Shown in pieces: positions 38,637 to 47,753 of a stretch of DNA of 64,000 nucleotides (within the stretch, counting starts at the first letter, position 1; each line of letters begins with the position of its first letter). The translations under genes and the position numbers were made by a program. The notes beneath the pieces were generated by a model. That model was given only the letters and a program-made list of their open reading frames with translations, searched no databases and was not told the origin of the DNA. Source of the DNA: an uncultured Maribacter sp. (lineage in GTDB: Bacteria > Bacteroidota > Bacteroidia > Flavobacteriales > Flavobacteriaceae); contig NZ_CANMTX010000001.1 in assembly GCF_947500985.1 (NCBI RefSeq), forward strand, positions 310,001-374,000. The letters are read 5' to 3'.

Positions 38637-39497
38637 TTATTCTTTTATAGCACGTGCAAATTTGTACGTAATACCAAAGTTAATACCGAAAGATGAGTAA
38701 GGTACTTTTTGAGATAATTCTCTAGAAGTATCAGTATTAGTATTCGATAATTCATCTACATAGGTTGTAGTCTTGTTTATTCCCTCTGGCAAATTATCAA
38801 TAGTATACAATCCGCTAACCGCAACCGTACCATCAGGTAGTTTAACATCGGTATTAAACTCAGCTATTTCAGAATCTTTACGCTTTAAACTGATTCCGTA
38901 ATACTCTACTTCAGCAAAAAGACTAAAATTAGAATCTAGGTCAAACTTATAACCAAGTGCACCTACAAAACCTAAAGGAAAATGTCCGTGAAAATCTTCT
39001 TTATAATTTGTCTCAGAATACGACCCTTCCGGCACTCCAAAAGCTTCTGCTTCCGATTCAGAAAAGACAGATTTTTGGTAGATAACACCCTCGGTCTTTC
39101 CGCCTAATTTTAATAAAGCTCCAAAACGACCATAAATATTATTAGTAAACTTATATACTACAGATGCAGAAGCTCCAAAAGCACGTGCTCTAGCTACAGC
39201 ATTAACTTCTGTACTAGGCAAATTAACTATCGATACATCTTGATCTGTTCCTTTTAAATACCCAATACTTAAATCTGCACCAAATGAATCGTCAAAGAAG
39301 TAGGTACCCCTTATTTGAAAATTAATACCTTCTCCATAACTACCATAAGAGTTCTCAGTGCTAGAAGCATTAATACGTTCTCCCAATTTCATGGTTGTAC
39401 TACCAATTGCCAATCCAGAACTTGCAGAAACCTGCAATTGTCCATAAGATATCGTGCTAAATAAAACAGCTGCACATACAGCGATTAAGTGTTTCAT
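38637..39497 (-). CDS. Outer-membrane beta-barrel protein
   Basis: A 286-residue outer-membrane protein. It has a signal peptide (MKHLIAVCAAVLFSTISYG, then QLQVSASSG) and alternating amphipathic strands with aromatic ends: FQIRGTYFFDDSFGADLSIGY, VVYKFTNNIYGRFGALLKLGG, FVGALGYKFDLDSNFSLFAEVEYYGI, and the last strand GINFGITYKFARA. This fits the porin-like barrel families (PF13505/PF13568). Role unknown. A -7 element lies 148 bases upstream. Confidence 0.82.
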   Translation of the reverse strand: MKHLIAVCAAVLFSTISYGQLQVSASSGLAIGSTTMKLGERINASSTENSYGSYGEGINFQIRGTYFFDDSFGADLSIGYLKGTDQDVSIVNLPSTEVNAVARARAFGASASVVYKFTNNIYGRFGALLKLGGKTEGVIYQKSVFSESEAEAFGVPEGSYSETNYKEDFHGHFPLGFVGALGYKFDLDSNFSLFAEVEYYGISLKRKDSEIAEFNTDVKLPDGTVAVSGLYTIDNLPEGINKTTTYVDELSNTNTDTSRELSQKVPYSSFGINFGITYKFARAIKE

Positions 39498-39814
39498 AAT
39501 AAATGATTTATAAGTTGAAAATTGATTAAAAACTACTATTTATTAAAGTAAAACTCAAACTCCTTACACCTTGATTACCAAAACTTTGCATGATAATTAT
39601 ATGACTTACAATAAGATTTTGAGTGTGTTATTTAATTAGTCTATCAAAGTTACTTTTTTAAGGAAAATTCTTATATCTATGGGTATTCTTTAACACTCTG
39701 CTTGAAATTTATGCTTGATTTCACCCTGTGTATTATGAATTAAGCAATACAAGACCCATAAAGCGAAATTTATTGTAATTTTTTGGGAATTATTAATTCA
39801 ATTTTTGTTTAACA
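39498..39814. other. 317-base intergenic region
   Basis: Between the porin-like gene and the NhaC-family gene. It holds the -7 element at 39645-39652. Nothing else was seen; the remainder is AT-rich with stops in all frames. Confidence 0.5.
39645..39652 (-). promoter_or_regulatory. -7 element for the porin-like gene
   Basis: Minus-strand TAACTTTG is an exact TAnnTTTG match. It would give a long leader of about 140 bases before the start at 39497. Confidence 0.45.
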
Positions 39815-41116
39815 TCAATTATTCTTTTGGGACTTTAAACCTATAAACAGTAATGTATAAATAAACAAAAGCAGTAAATACCACGTATTACTCACCAAAT
39901 CTAGATAATCGATTTTACCTTTTGAGAAGCTTAAAATCATTAATACCTGAGCACCGTAGGGTAGTAGCCCTTGAAAAATACAGGCAAATATGTCTAAGAT
40001 CGACGCTGTCTTTTTATTATCTAAATGATACTCGTCATTGATTGTTTTAGCAATTGGTCCTGCAATAATAATGGACACCGTATTATTTGCTATCGCCATG
40101 TTAATAGTACTTACCAATGTGGCAATACCAAACTGTGCAGACTTCTTATTTTTAATGAGTTTTTTAATATTGACCAATATAAATTCAATACCTCCATTTC
40201 TCTCTACCAAAGCAGCTAAGCCACCTGTCAATAATGATAAAAGAAATATTTCGGTCATATTGGTAAATCCGGTATAGGCGATTTTAGTAGATTCTATTAA
40301 TGTAAAATCTCCGTAAGCGATTCCTAATGCACCTGCCGCAATTGTACCTAACAACAAGGTTACATAGACATTGACTCCCACAATGGAAAGAATAATCACC
40401 AATACATATGGCATTATTTTTATAATTGAATAATTGTAAACCGTGGTTTCAGTTACGACGGACTCCAACCCCAATCCCTGAAATACTAGAATAACAATGG
40501 TGAATAACGCTGCAGGTACCGCTATTTTAATATTCTGTTTAAACTTATCGCTCATTTTACATCCCAAGGACTGAGTCGCGGCAATTGTGGTATCTGAAAT
40601 GACAGATAAATTATCGCCAAACATACTACCGCCCAATAACGCCCCGCATAATACTGCCAGCTCTGCATTGCTTTCATCTGCAAAACCTATTACAATAGGC
40701 GCTAATGCTACAATGGCACCTACTGATGTTCCTGTAGAAACCGATAAAAAGCCTGCAATAATAAAGATGCCTACATAAATATATTGAATAGCTATAACAT
40801 CTAAACCAAGGTTTACAATCGCATTAACACTGCCTGTTTCATTAGTTATAGCAGCAAAAGCACCTGCTAACAAATAAATAAGGCACATGGTCAATATTTT
40901 ATCATCGCCACAGCCTTTTAATAAGGTGTTAATTTTAGAAGTAATGGTTTGTTTAAATAGTAAAAATGCTACAATTATACCTACAATTACTGCAATAGGA
41001 GCGGGCAGTGCATAGAAATCATTTTGATAGATACCTACACCTAAAAACGTATATACAAATACGAACAAGGGTATTAAAGCTGAAAATTTTGGGATAATCT
41101 TTTTAGTACTTTCCAT
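39815..41116 (-). CDS. NhaC-family transporter, candidate methionine transporter MetT
   Basis: A 433-residue membrane protein of the NhaC superfamily with about eleven helices. TGTSVGAIVALAPIVIGFA, LLGGSMFGDNLSVISDTTIAA and the helix ANNTVSIIIAGPIAKTI are family motifs. It would be called a Na+/H+ antiporter by similarity, but a subset of this superfamily (MetT) was proposed as methionine transporters because they sit under SAM-responsive control. The SAM-I-like leader upstream (41193-41260) makes MetT the better guess. This is an inference from context. Confidence 0.85.
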   Translation of the reverse strand: MESTKKIIPKFSALIPLFVFVYTFLGVGIYQNDFYALPAPIAVIVGIIVAFLLFKQTITSKINTLLKGCGDDKILTMCLIYLLAGAFAAITNETGSVNAIVNLGLDVIAIQYIYVGIFIIAGFLSVSTGTSVGAIVALAPIVIGFADESNAELAVLCGALLGGSMFGDNLSVISDTTIAATQSLGCKMSDKFKQNIKIAVPAALFTIVILVFQGLGLESVVTETTVYNYSIIKIMPYVLVIILSIVGVNVYVTLLLGTIAAGALGIAYGDFTLIESTKIAYTGFTNMTEIFLLSLLTGGLAALVERNGGIEFILVNIKKLIKNKKSAQFGIATLVSTINMAIANNTVSIIIAGPIAKTINDEYHLDNKKTASILDIFACIFQGLLPYGAQVLMILSFSKGKIDYLDLVSNTWYLLLLFIYTLLFIGLKSQKNN

Positions 41117-41192
41117 TTCTCTTTCTTCATTTGTAAAAAAGGAAATAGCTGTAAATTAGAAGAATCATGTGTTAACATTTGTTCCAATTAAT

Positions 41193-41260
41193 GGCTTATC
41201 TATTTAGCACCTTGCTTGTTATTGCAGGTTGCTATCTCCTTTTTTGAGATTCTTGATAAT
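41193..41260 (-). promoter_or_regulatory. Compact SAM-I-riboswitch-like leader
   Basis: Read on the minus strand from 41260, the leader has the SAM-I core words in order: TTATCAAGA, then AGCAACC, then GGTGCTAAAT, then GATAAG. P1 pairs TTATC (41259-41255) with GATAA (41200-41196). P2 is a short hairpin ATCTC/GAGAT (41250-41246 with 41238-41234). P3 pairs ACC and TGC with GCA and GGT. The kink-turn words (GGAGGGA, GATGAAGCC) and the P4 hairpin of normal SAM-I are missing. A -7 element lies just upstream, so this is the 5' end of the mRNA. No terminator follows; control may be at translation. Confidence 0.6.
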
Positions 41261-41273
41261 AATTTTAAGGCGG

Positions 41274-41281
41274 CAAATGTA
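41274..41281 (-). promoter_or_regulatory. -7 element of the NhaC-family gene
   Basis: Minus-strand TACATTTG matches TAnnTTTG exactly; transcription would begin near 41267, seven bases before the SAM-I-like element. Confidence 0.65.
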
Positions 41282-41460
41282 GTCTATAAATCTTTCTACT
41301 AAACCTTAAAAAAAGTTAATTTCTATAAATAATATTCCTACAGAATTCCTCCTACATAATTACCTAAAATTTAACTTCAATTATTATTTCATTAACAACC
41401 TTGCGTATTTTAATGGTCGAAGTTTGGAATCATAACACTAACTAATTCAATTATTTACAC

Positions 41461-42543
41461 ATGAAAAATCATTACTTAAAAGTTATTGCTGTAACATTTT
41501 TATTATTGCTAACCTTTTCTTGTACGACAGAAGTGGACGAATTTGGCGAAGATTTTGACCGAGATAAAATGGACTTGTTCTTTTCTAGAATTGAAGAGAA
41601 AAATTTAGGAATGGGCAGTATTTCTATTTTCAAAGATGGTAAAGAAGATTATCAAACTTCTTTTGGTTTTATAGATGTTGAAAATTCGATTTTAGCCAAT
41701 TCAGCCTCTAAATATAGAATAGCTTCTATTACAAAAGCATTTACGGCTACAATGATTATGCAGCTTATTGAAGAAGGTAAGTTGACTTTAGAAACTAAAT
41801 TAGAAAATCACTTTCCTGAAATACCTAATGCCGAGCTTATTACCATAGAACAATTAATGAATCATAGAAGCGGACTCTTCAATTTTACGGAAGGTGTATA
41901 CGAACCAGAAGACCGAATACAACCTGCCTCTAGACAGAAACTTTTAGATATATTCATTGCAAACGGCACTAATTTTAGTCCTGATGAGAAATTTGAATAT
42001 TCCAATACCAATTACCTCTTGCTATCTTTCATTATTGAAGATGTTGATGAGAAAACATATGAGACTTCATTTAATGATAGAATAGTAACACCTTTAAAAC
42101 TCACAAATACTTATAATGGCGCCGAAATTAATTCTACAAACAATGAAGCCTATTCTTATCAATTAGAAAATGATGATTGGGTCGATTTGGTTGAGATTCA
42201 TTATACTATTCTACAAGGTACTGGCTCTGTGGTATCTACAGCTAAAGGCGTAAATGTATTTTATAACGCTCTTTTTGATGGGAGGTTGGTCTCTGAAAGC
42301 TCACTCGATAAAATGATAACGATGAATGATGGTTATGGTTTCGGACTTTTTACTATTCCGTTTTACAATAAAAGCGGATTTGGACATGATGGTAGAGTAG
42401 ACGGGTATCAATCTTTAAGTATATATTTTCCTTCAGATAACGTTACACTTACATACTTGTCTAACGGCGTTAACATGAGACCAAATGATATTGTTATTGG
42501 TGCTTTGAGTATATATTCTGGTTTAGAATATGACCTGCCATAA
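41461..42543 (+). CDS. Serine hydrolase lipoprotein, class C beta-lactamase family
   Basis: A 360-residue lipoprotein; lipobox LTFSC with Cys21. The beta-lactamase/DD-peptidase fold is indicated by the SxxK motif in ASITKAFTA (Ser95-Lys98), YSNTNY (YxN motif) and HDGRVDGYQS (HxG in place of KTG). These proteins hydrolyse D-amino acid peptides, esters or cell-wall fragments; resistance is not implied. It is divergent from the NhaC-family gene and closed by a hairpin. Confidence 0.85.
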   Translation: MKNHYLKVIAVTFLLLLTFSCTTEVDEFGEDFDRDKMDLFFSRIEEKNLGMGSISIFKDGKEDYQTSFGFIDVENSILANSASKYRIASITKAFTATMIMQLIEEGKLTLETKLENHFPEIPNAELITIEQLMNHRSGLFNFTEGVYEPEDRIQPASRQKLLDIFIANGTNFSPDEKFEYSNTNYLLLSFIIEDVDEKTYETSFNDRIVTPLKLTNTYNGAEINSTNNEAYSYQLENDDWVDLVEIHYTILQGTGSVVSTAKGVNVFYNALFDGRLVSESSLDKMITMNDGYGFGLFTIPFYNKSGFGHDGRVDGYQSLSIYFPSDNVTLTYLSNGVNMRPNDIVIGALSIYSGLEYDLP

Positions 42544-42559
42544 ATTATAAAATTACTCT

Positions 42560-42585
42560 CGTAAAAGGGCATTTGCCCTTTTACG
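42560..42585. terminator. Hairpin between convergent genes
   Basis: Perfect 11-base arms CGTAAAAGGGC and GCCCTTTTACG with loop ATTT. No T-run follows on the plus strand, so it may work in both directions only weakly. Confidence 0.6.
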
Positions 42586-42622
42586 ATTGGTAACTTAAAT
42601 TATAAAGTATTATTAAAACATG

Positions 42623-44662
42623 TTATTTTGACAACGGCACCGTAAAAAATACGGTAGTACCAACATTTTCTTCGCTGTTGACCCATAACTCACCACCGTT
42701 TCCTTCTGCCATTTCTTTACATAAAAAAAGACCAAGACCCGTTCCTTTTTCATTATCTGTACCAAAGGTAGAATCCATATGGACATTTTTAAAAAGTAGT
42801 TCTACCGTTTCTGCAGCCATACCGATTCCGTTATCGGCAACAGCAATTTCTAAGAAATTATTTTTTTTATTAGCACTAATAGTTATAACTCCTTTAGTAT
42901 TGGTAAACTTAATGGCATTACTTATTAAATTTCTTAGAATAATTATCAAATGATCTTTATCACTGAAACAATTGGTATTCATAACATTATTAACAATAGT
43001 TATCTCCTTTTTTAGGGCTAGGGGCGTTAATACTTTTATCGTATTTTCCAGAACACTATTTATTTCCAAATTACGCTGCTCAACAATAATACCTTTCATT
43101 TGTGCTTTTGCCCATTCTAAAAGATTATTCAACATCACTGAAATACCCTGTATATTATTTAAAGCTTTAGGAATTAGTCTATTATAATCATCTTTAGACA
43201 TATCACCGGTCAAGGACAACTCTAACAGTCCGTAAAAAGAATTTATAGGACCTTTAAGGTCATGTGCTATTATAGAAAACAGTTTGTCTTTTGTTTTATT
43301 TGCTTCACTAAGTTCTGCTTCATGCTGTAATAATTGATTCTGCTTTTCTTGTAATTCTTGTGTGTATTGGTTCTGTAGTTTATTGGTTCTGTAGATTGAT
43401 ATAAAGAATATTAAAAGCAAGATTAGAGCACCAATAGCAAAATACACGTACTTCTTTTGTTTTGCAATTTCTTTGTTCTGATCTACAATCAATTGTTGTT
43501 TTTGGTTCTCGAATTCCATTTTACTTCTTAGAATTCCAAGTCCTTTTTTAAACTTTTCATCTGCACCTTCTTTATAAAGATTCAAATAGGTCGTTTGATA
43601 AGCGTAAGCCTTATCATCATCACCTTTTCTATGATATATTTGAGCTAATAGTGCATTAGACTCTTTAATAACGGTTTCTACATTAAGATCGTCACCATAT
43701 TCCAATGATTTTTTACCGTATTGTTCTGCCTTTTCTAAATCATTTAATCCTAAATAACATTCTGACAATGCTGAATATACCAAGGCATAACCGTAGGCGA
43801 AGTTTAATTCATCACACAACTTCTCTGCTTTAATTAGATAATTTAAAGCTTCATCATACTTTTTCTGCTTTAAAGCAATACTACCTTTTTGTTCATAAGA
43901 ATGAGACAACCAATCTTTAATATTACTTTTCTCAAAGAAGACAATACTTTTATCTATAAATTCATTAGCACGATCAAAACTACCCATGGTTGAATATTGG
44001 GAAGCCATATTTATAAATGTATATGGTATAATTTCATCATCCATCAATTTCAGGCTTAGATTACGTGCAATCTCTAGAAATGTTATTGCCGTTTGGTAAT
44101 CACCATTTTTACTGTAAAGTGCAGCTATACTTACATTTATATCAATTCTCTTACCATTTGCATTAATAGTATTTGCTACTTCTAAAGCTTCTAAAAACTG
44201 GGTTAGAGCAAGTGCATCTTTACCTTGTATTGAATAATCTAACGCCATATTATTCAAGGCTTTTAATTTTTCAGCTCCTAAATTATAGGTATTGGCAATT
44301 TTTAAAGCATTTAAATTAAATTCTAAAGCTTTATCTGTTTCGCCTTTTTCAAAATAATAATAACCGTAAGTAGATAGCGCCCTGCTTTCACCTGCTTTAT
44401 ATTTAGCCGATAAACTTAAATCAAGTCCTTCTTTTAATAAAATAGCAGTGGTATCTGGATTTTCGCGAATTTTTGATTTTGCCAACTCTAAAATTAAATC
44501 AATGTATTCAGTGTTTAGTGAACTAAAATCAGAAGCAAAACGCAATTCTGTAATTTTGTCAAGTGTAGTTTTTTCTGCTTGCCCTAGAAGTTCTGTGGAA
44601 CAGATGATGAGTAAGAAAATAGCAAAGTAGAAGTTTCTCTTCGCAATAATAATTCGTGGCAT
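42623..44662 (-). CDS. TPR-containing sensor histidine kinase
   Basis: A 679-residue kinase. A signal peptide is followed by about eight TPR repeats (residues 40-380, e.g. SRALSTYGYYYFEKGETDKALE), one membrane helix (YFAIGALILLLIFFISIY near 405), a coiled coil, the phospho-acceptor H-box IIAHDLKGPINS near 466, and the ATPase domain with NAIKF (N box), ADNGIGM (G1) and GTGLGLFLCKEM (G2). The TPRs would be periplasmic and sense a protein or peptide. No partner regulator is adjacent; the CheY-like protein at 45766 lies two genes upstream on the same strand. Confidence 0.9.
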   Translation of the reverse strand: MPRIIIAKRNFYFAIFLLIICSTELLGQAEKTTLDKITELRFASDFSSLNTEYIDLILELAKSKIRENPDTTAILLKEGLDLSLSAKYKAGESRALSTYGYYYFEKGETDKALEFNLNALKIANTYNLGAEKLKALNNMALDYSIQGKDALALTQFLEALEVANTINANGKRIDINVSIAALYSKNGDYQTAITFLEIARNLSLKLMDDEIIPYTFINMASQYSTMGSFDRANEFIDKSIVFFEKSNIKDWLSHSYEQKGSIALKQKKYDEALNYLIKAEKLCDELNFAYGYALVYSALSECYLGLNDLEKAEQYGKKSLEYGDDLNVETVIKESNALLAQIYHRKGDDDKAYAYQTTYLNLYKEGADEKFKKGLGILRSKMEFENQKQQLIVDQNKEIAKQKKYVYFAIGALILLLIFFISIYRTNKLQNQYTQELQEKQNQLLQHEAELSEANKTKDKLFSIIAHDLKGPINSFYGLLELSLTGDMSKDDYNRLIPKALNNIQGISVMLNNLLEWAKAQMKGIIVEQRNLEINSVLENTIKVLTPLALKKEITIVNNVMNTNCFSDKDHLIIILRNLISNAIKFTNTKGVITISANKKNNFLEIAVADNGIGMAAETVELLFKNVHMDSTFGTDNEKGTGLGLFLCKEMAEGNGGELWVNSEENVGTTVFFTVPLSK

Positions 44663-44847
44663 TTATACTTTTATTTCTGAAAAAGTACAAACAGAAATTT
44701 ACATATCAGCATTAATGTTGTGAAACGATTAGTAATGTAGGTAAATTCGTACATTATATATTAGAAACCAACTCAAAAATGGATAAAATCGTAGTAAAAT
44801 ACAGAATTACAACTTATCATAGCTAGAAGATAAGTTAGATTAATATA

Positions 44848-45609
44848 TTATTGTTTTTTGACCCAAGAATCAATACCGAATGCTTCGTTTAATTCTAGAA
44901 TAAGTTGCTTTCTTTTGGCTTCATTACCACAGTCAACAGGAACACCAACATAGGTCAGACCTTTTGGATATGCTCCTTCATCATGGGTATAGCCCAATGT
45001 TTTAAGCTTTTCTATAATTGTATTTTTATTATTAGGGTCTTTAAAAACACCTACCATCGCAATACAATTTAAAGAAGAGTTTGTAGTAGCTTCTGGTGCC
45101 GTTTTGGTAGTTTTAGGTAGCTGCTCGACTTTCTTGGCTACTGGAATTTTAGTTTCCTTTTTTTCAATAACAGGAGTTCCTATGTCTCCTATAATTACTT
45201 CGGAGGTACTTTCGTCGGATGAACCTTTAGATATACTTTGAATTTCAGTTGTGATCTCTTCCTCTAAGTCAACATTTATTTCTTCTTTAAAATCAGAAAC
45301 AGTAAGTGTAGTATCAGAAATTACAACTGCTATATTCTTATCATGATCGTATGCATCTTTTACAGGGATAGTTATAGGTTCATAAACATCTGAATTAGAG
45401 TATACATATTCGCGATCTTCAGAATGATAAGAGTCGGGTAGTGGTGCTTCTTCTGCAGTATCTATATCTGGAGTAGCTGCTACACTATCATCCTGTTTAT
45501 TAAACTTAAACATATAAATGAATGTAGAAAAAATGGCGATTACAATAATGGCAATTGCAAAATCCCATCTTCCTTTTGGGGTACTAAAAATATCTTTATC
45601 GGGGGTCAT
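44848..45609 (-). CDS. Single-pass SPOR domain protein
   Basis: A 253-residue protein. One membrane helix lies near residues 15-33 (WDFAIAIIVIAIFSTFIYMF), then an acidic, Glu/Thr-rich linker, and a C-terminal SPOR domain from about 180 (NCIAMVGVFKDPNNKNTIIEKLKTLGY). SPOR domains bind septal peptidoglycan lacking stem peptides, so it probably locates at the division site. Two Cys in the SPOR domain could form a disulfide. Confidence 0.8.
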   Translation of the reverse strand: MTPDKDIFSTPKGRWDFAIAIIVIAIFSTFIYMFKFNKQDDSVAATPDIDTAEEAPLPDSYHSEDREYVYSNSDVYEPITIPVKDAYDHDKNIAVVISDTTLTVSDFKEEINVDLEEEITTEIQSISKGSSDESTSEVIIGDIGTPVIEKKETKIPVAKKVEQLPKTTKTAPEATTNSSLNCIAMVGVFKDPNNKNTIIEKLKTLGYTHDEGAYPKGLTYVGVPVDCGNEAKRKQLILELNEAFGIDSWVKKQ

Positions 45610-45765
45610 GGTTATGTGTTTACTTTAAAATACAATGATGTATATAAAAAAGTAAATATAACCAATCTCTATTTATGTACGATAAAAGCCTTCATTGAAA
45701 GATTTAACCAAGAAAGCCAAAAGGAAGAAAATACGAGTAGAATACAGCGCATGTAAAACCATTTA

Positions 45766-46143
45766 TTATGCACTTACTTTCTTTCCGTAGATTTTATAAT
45801 AAACCAAATCTAAAGCCCTATGAAGTTCACTTTTTGTAAATGGCTTACTGACAAAATCAACACAACCAAGTTCTCTGGCAACAACTTCAAATTCTTGTTT
45901 GGTAGAACTTGATATAAAAGGCAAACGGTCTGCAAACATTTCCAGAAAAGAGAGTCCGTTCATGCCTGGCATTTCAATATCTGACATGACTACCTGTGGT
46001 TTTGCTATTTGTATATGTACCCAAGCATCATAAGAATCTTCAAAAGTTAATACACTACTTACTAACGGGTGAGTTTTGGCTAGTTTTTCTGCTAGTGATA
46101 ACCAAAGATGGGAGTCATCTACAATTACTAATTCGAGTTTCAT
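45766..46143 (-). CDS. Stand-alone CheY-like response regulator
   Basis: A 125-residue receiver domain. The frame opens at 46191 but ATG 46143 (MKLELVIVDDSHLW) starts the domain properly. Acidic pocket in VDDS, phospho-acceptor Asp in VVMSDIEMPGMNG, Thr/Ser in SSST and the conserved Lys in KPFTKSE are all present. There is no output domain, so it signals through protein contact. A TPR histidine kinase lies two genes downstream on the same strand and could be its partner. Confidence 0.88.
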   Translation of the reverse strand: MKLELVIVDDSHLWLSLAEKLAKTHPLVSSVLTFEDSYDAWVHIQIAKPQVVMSDIEMPGMNGLSFLEMFADRLPFISSSTKQEFEVVARELGCVDFVSKPFTKSELHRALDLVYYKIYGKKVSA

Positions 46144-46377
46144 TAATCTGAGTTTGAGATTTGAGAGGCGAAATGTACCCCATTGTCTCATTATGAAAAA
46201 TTAATTCAGATGAACGGCTTGAAAGTATCTTTATATGTTAATATTACACATTAAAAATGGTATTTAAGAAGTACTTTTTGCAGATAATACCTTCAAGATA
46301 AAATGGATGGAAGTATCACTTTTAAAGCACAATTTAATAAAACAATGAATTAATGATATGTAATTTATGAAAATATG

Positions 46378-46410
46378 AAACGGGCTAACTATGAATTAAC
46401 CCGTTTTTTT
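46378..46410 (-). terminator. Terminator of the ABC/TonB operon
   Basis: Arms AAACGGG (46378-46384) and CCCGTTT (46400-46406), with inner TAA/TTA pairs; T7 follows on the plus strand and an AT-rich run on the other side. Confidence 0.7.
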
Positions 46411-46412
46411 AA

Positions 46413-47753
46413 TTACAGCTTTTTAAGATTAAAACCGCCTATAGCACCAATAACAAGTGTTATGAATAAAGTTGGTAGTAATAGCTTTAACCAACTAAAA
46501 GTATGTTCTGCTTGGTAGAATTTAATATCATGCTTTGTCCAATCTACTGCACTCGCCGATTTTTCTCTAAAGATTTTATCATAGAAACCTAATCTTAACT
46601 TTTCATGAAACTCAGTTAAGACATTTAAAAATCCTAAATGACTAACCATATCTGTACCTGCAAGATTATTTAGACTCAATTGTGCATGCATGGTAGGTAC
46701 AAATAGTGCCACGTTTTCACTTACAGTATTTCGTAACATAATCTTCTCAGTCATTTCTTCACTTGATTCTTTGGCCGCCATATCACCCATATATTGCATA
46801 CCGTAGTACCAGATCCAACTGAATTTATCTTCCGGTACATCATAATTTATATACTGCGGATATGCTCCTATGAATCCGTTCATGGTTATATCTTTTTCCA
46901 TATCCCATTTTTCGTGATAACCATCTCTTTGCTCTACCATAGCATCTAAGGCTTCTGGTACTTGGTAGGTATTCATTACATAATTATTAACCAAAGCAGG
47001 AATCAAAATGGTTAATACTACCCAAATAGAAATTAGCGCCAATGCATTAAAACTGGAGCTTTTTAGTAAGGAAACCATCCAAAAACATAAGGCACTCCAA
47101 AACAATACATACAATATACTTTGTAGAAAAATAGCCCAGAAATTGGCGCTCATTGAAATCTGTAATATAGTACTTGCCAAAAACATGAGAACAATTAACA
47201 CCACAAATACAAAGAGTATTCTTACTGCCATCTTTTTAAATAAAAATCCGGCTTTTCCTGACGTTTGTGCTGCTAAAATACGCCAAGTTCCTAATTCTTT
47301 TTCTTCGGAATATAGGTTGAAGGTCATGGCTATTAATACCAACGGAAATAAGTAAATAATAACAAAGCCTAGGTCTAAATTACCCGACATGAGCAATGAC
47401 GGATTCTCAAAATCGGTATCATATTTTTGCCCTTCCAAACCACGAATGGTTACGGCTTGTAATAACGGATTTACATCGCTCTGCCCTATAGAAATTGCAC
47501 TTATATTTTCAGGTTTTTTCGCTAGCGTAAATCGTAAATAATACAAAAGCAATCCTAAATCTTCACTATGATATTCTATATTCTTTTTAATACTTTCTTC
47601 TTGAAATACTTGGGCTGCGGCTATCGTTTTCTCTTGTTTGACCAAGTATTGCTTTCCTATGAAAATGCTGATAACACCAACAGACATTAATAAAACAAGA
47701 CTAACCAAGAATATTTTCGTTCTAAAAAACGATTTAAATAACAAACTATACAT
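46413..47753 (-). CDS. ABC-2 type permease with DUF3526, subunit 2
   Basis: A 446-residue membrane protein. One helix at the N-terminus (FLVSLVLLMSVGVISIFI), a large extracytoplasmic loop, then about five helices (e.g. LGFVIIYLFPLVLIAMTFNLYSEEKELGTWRILAA); SEEKELGTWRIL is the coupling-helix motif of this family. It begins one base after the preceding permease gene stops, so both form one heterodimeric transporter driven by the ATPase at 51699. The substrate is not shown. Confidence 0.82.
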   Translation of the reverse strand: MYSLLFKSFFRTKIFLVSLVLLMSVGVISIFIGKQYLVKQEKTIAAAQVFQEESIKKNIEYHSEDLGLLLYYLRFTLAKKPENISAISIGQSDVNPLLQAVTIRGLEGQKYDTDFENPSLLMSGNLDLGFVIIYLFPLVLIAMTFNLYSEEKELGTWRILAAQTSGKAGFLFKKMAVRILFVFVVLIVLMFLASTILQISMSANFWAIFLQSILYVLFWSALCFWMVSLLKSSSFNALALISIWVVLTILIPALVNNYVMNTYQVPEALDAMVEQRDGYHEKWDMEKDITMNGFIGAYPQYINYDVPEDKFSWIWYYGMQYMGDMAAKESSEEMTEKIMLRNTVSENVALFVPTMHAQLSLNNLAGTDMVSHLGFLNVLTEFHEKLRLGFYDKIFREKSASAVDWTKHDIKFYQAEHTFSWLKLLLPTLFITLVIGAIGGFNLKKL

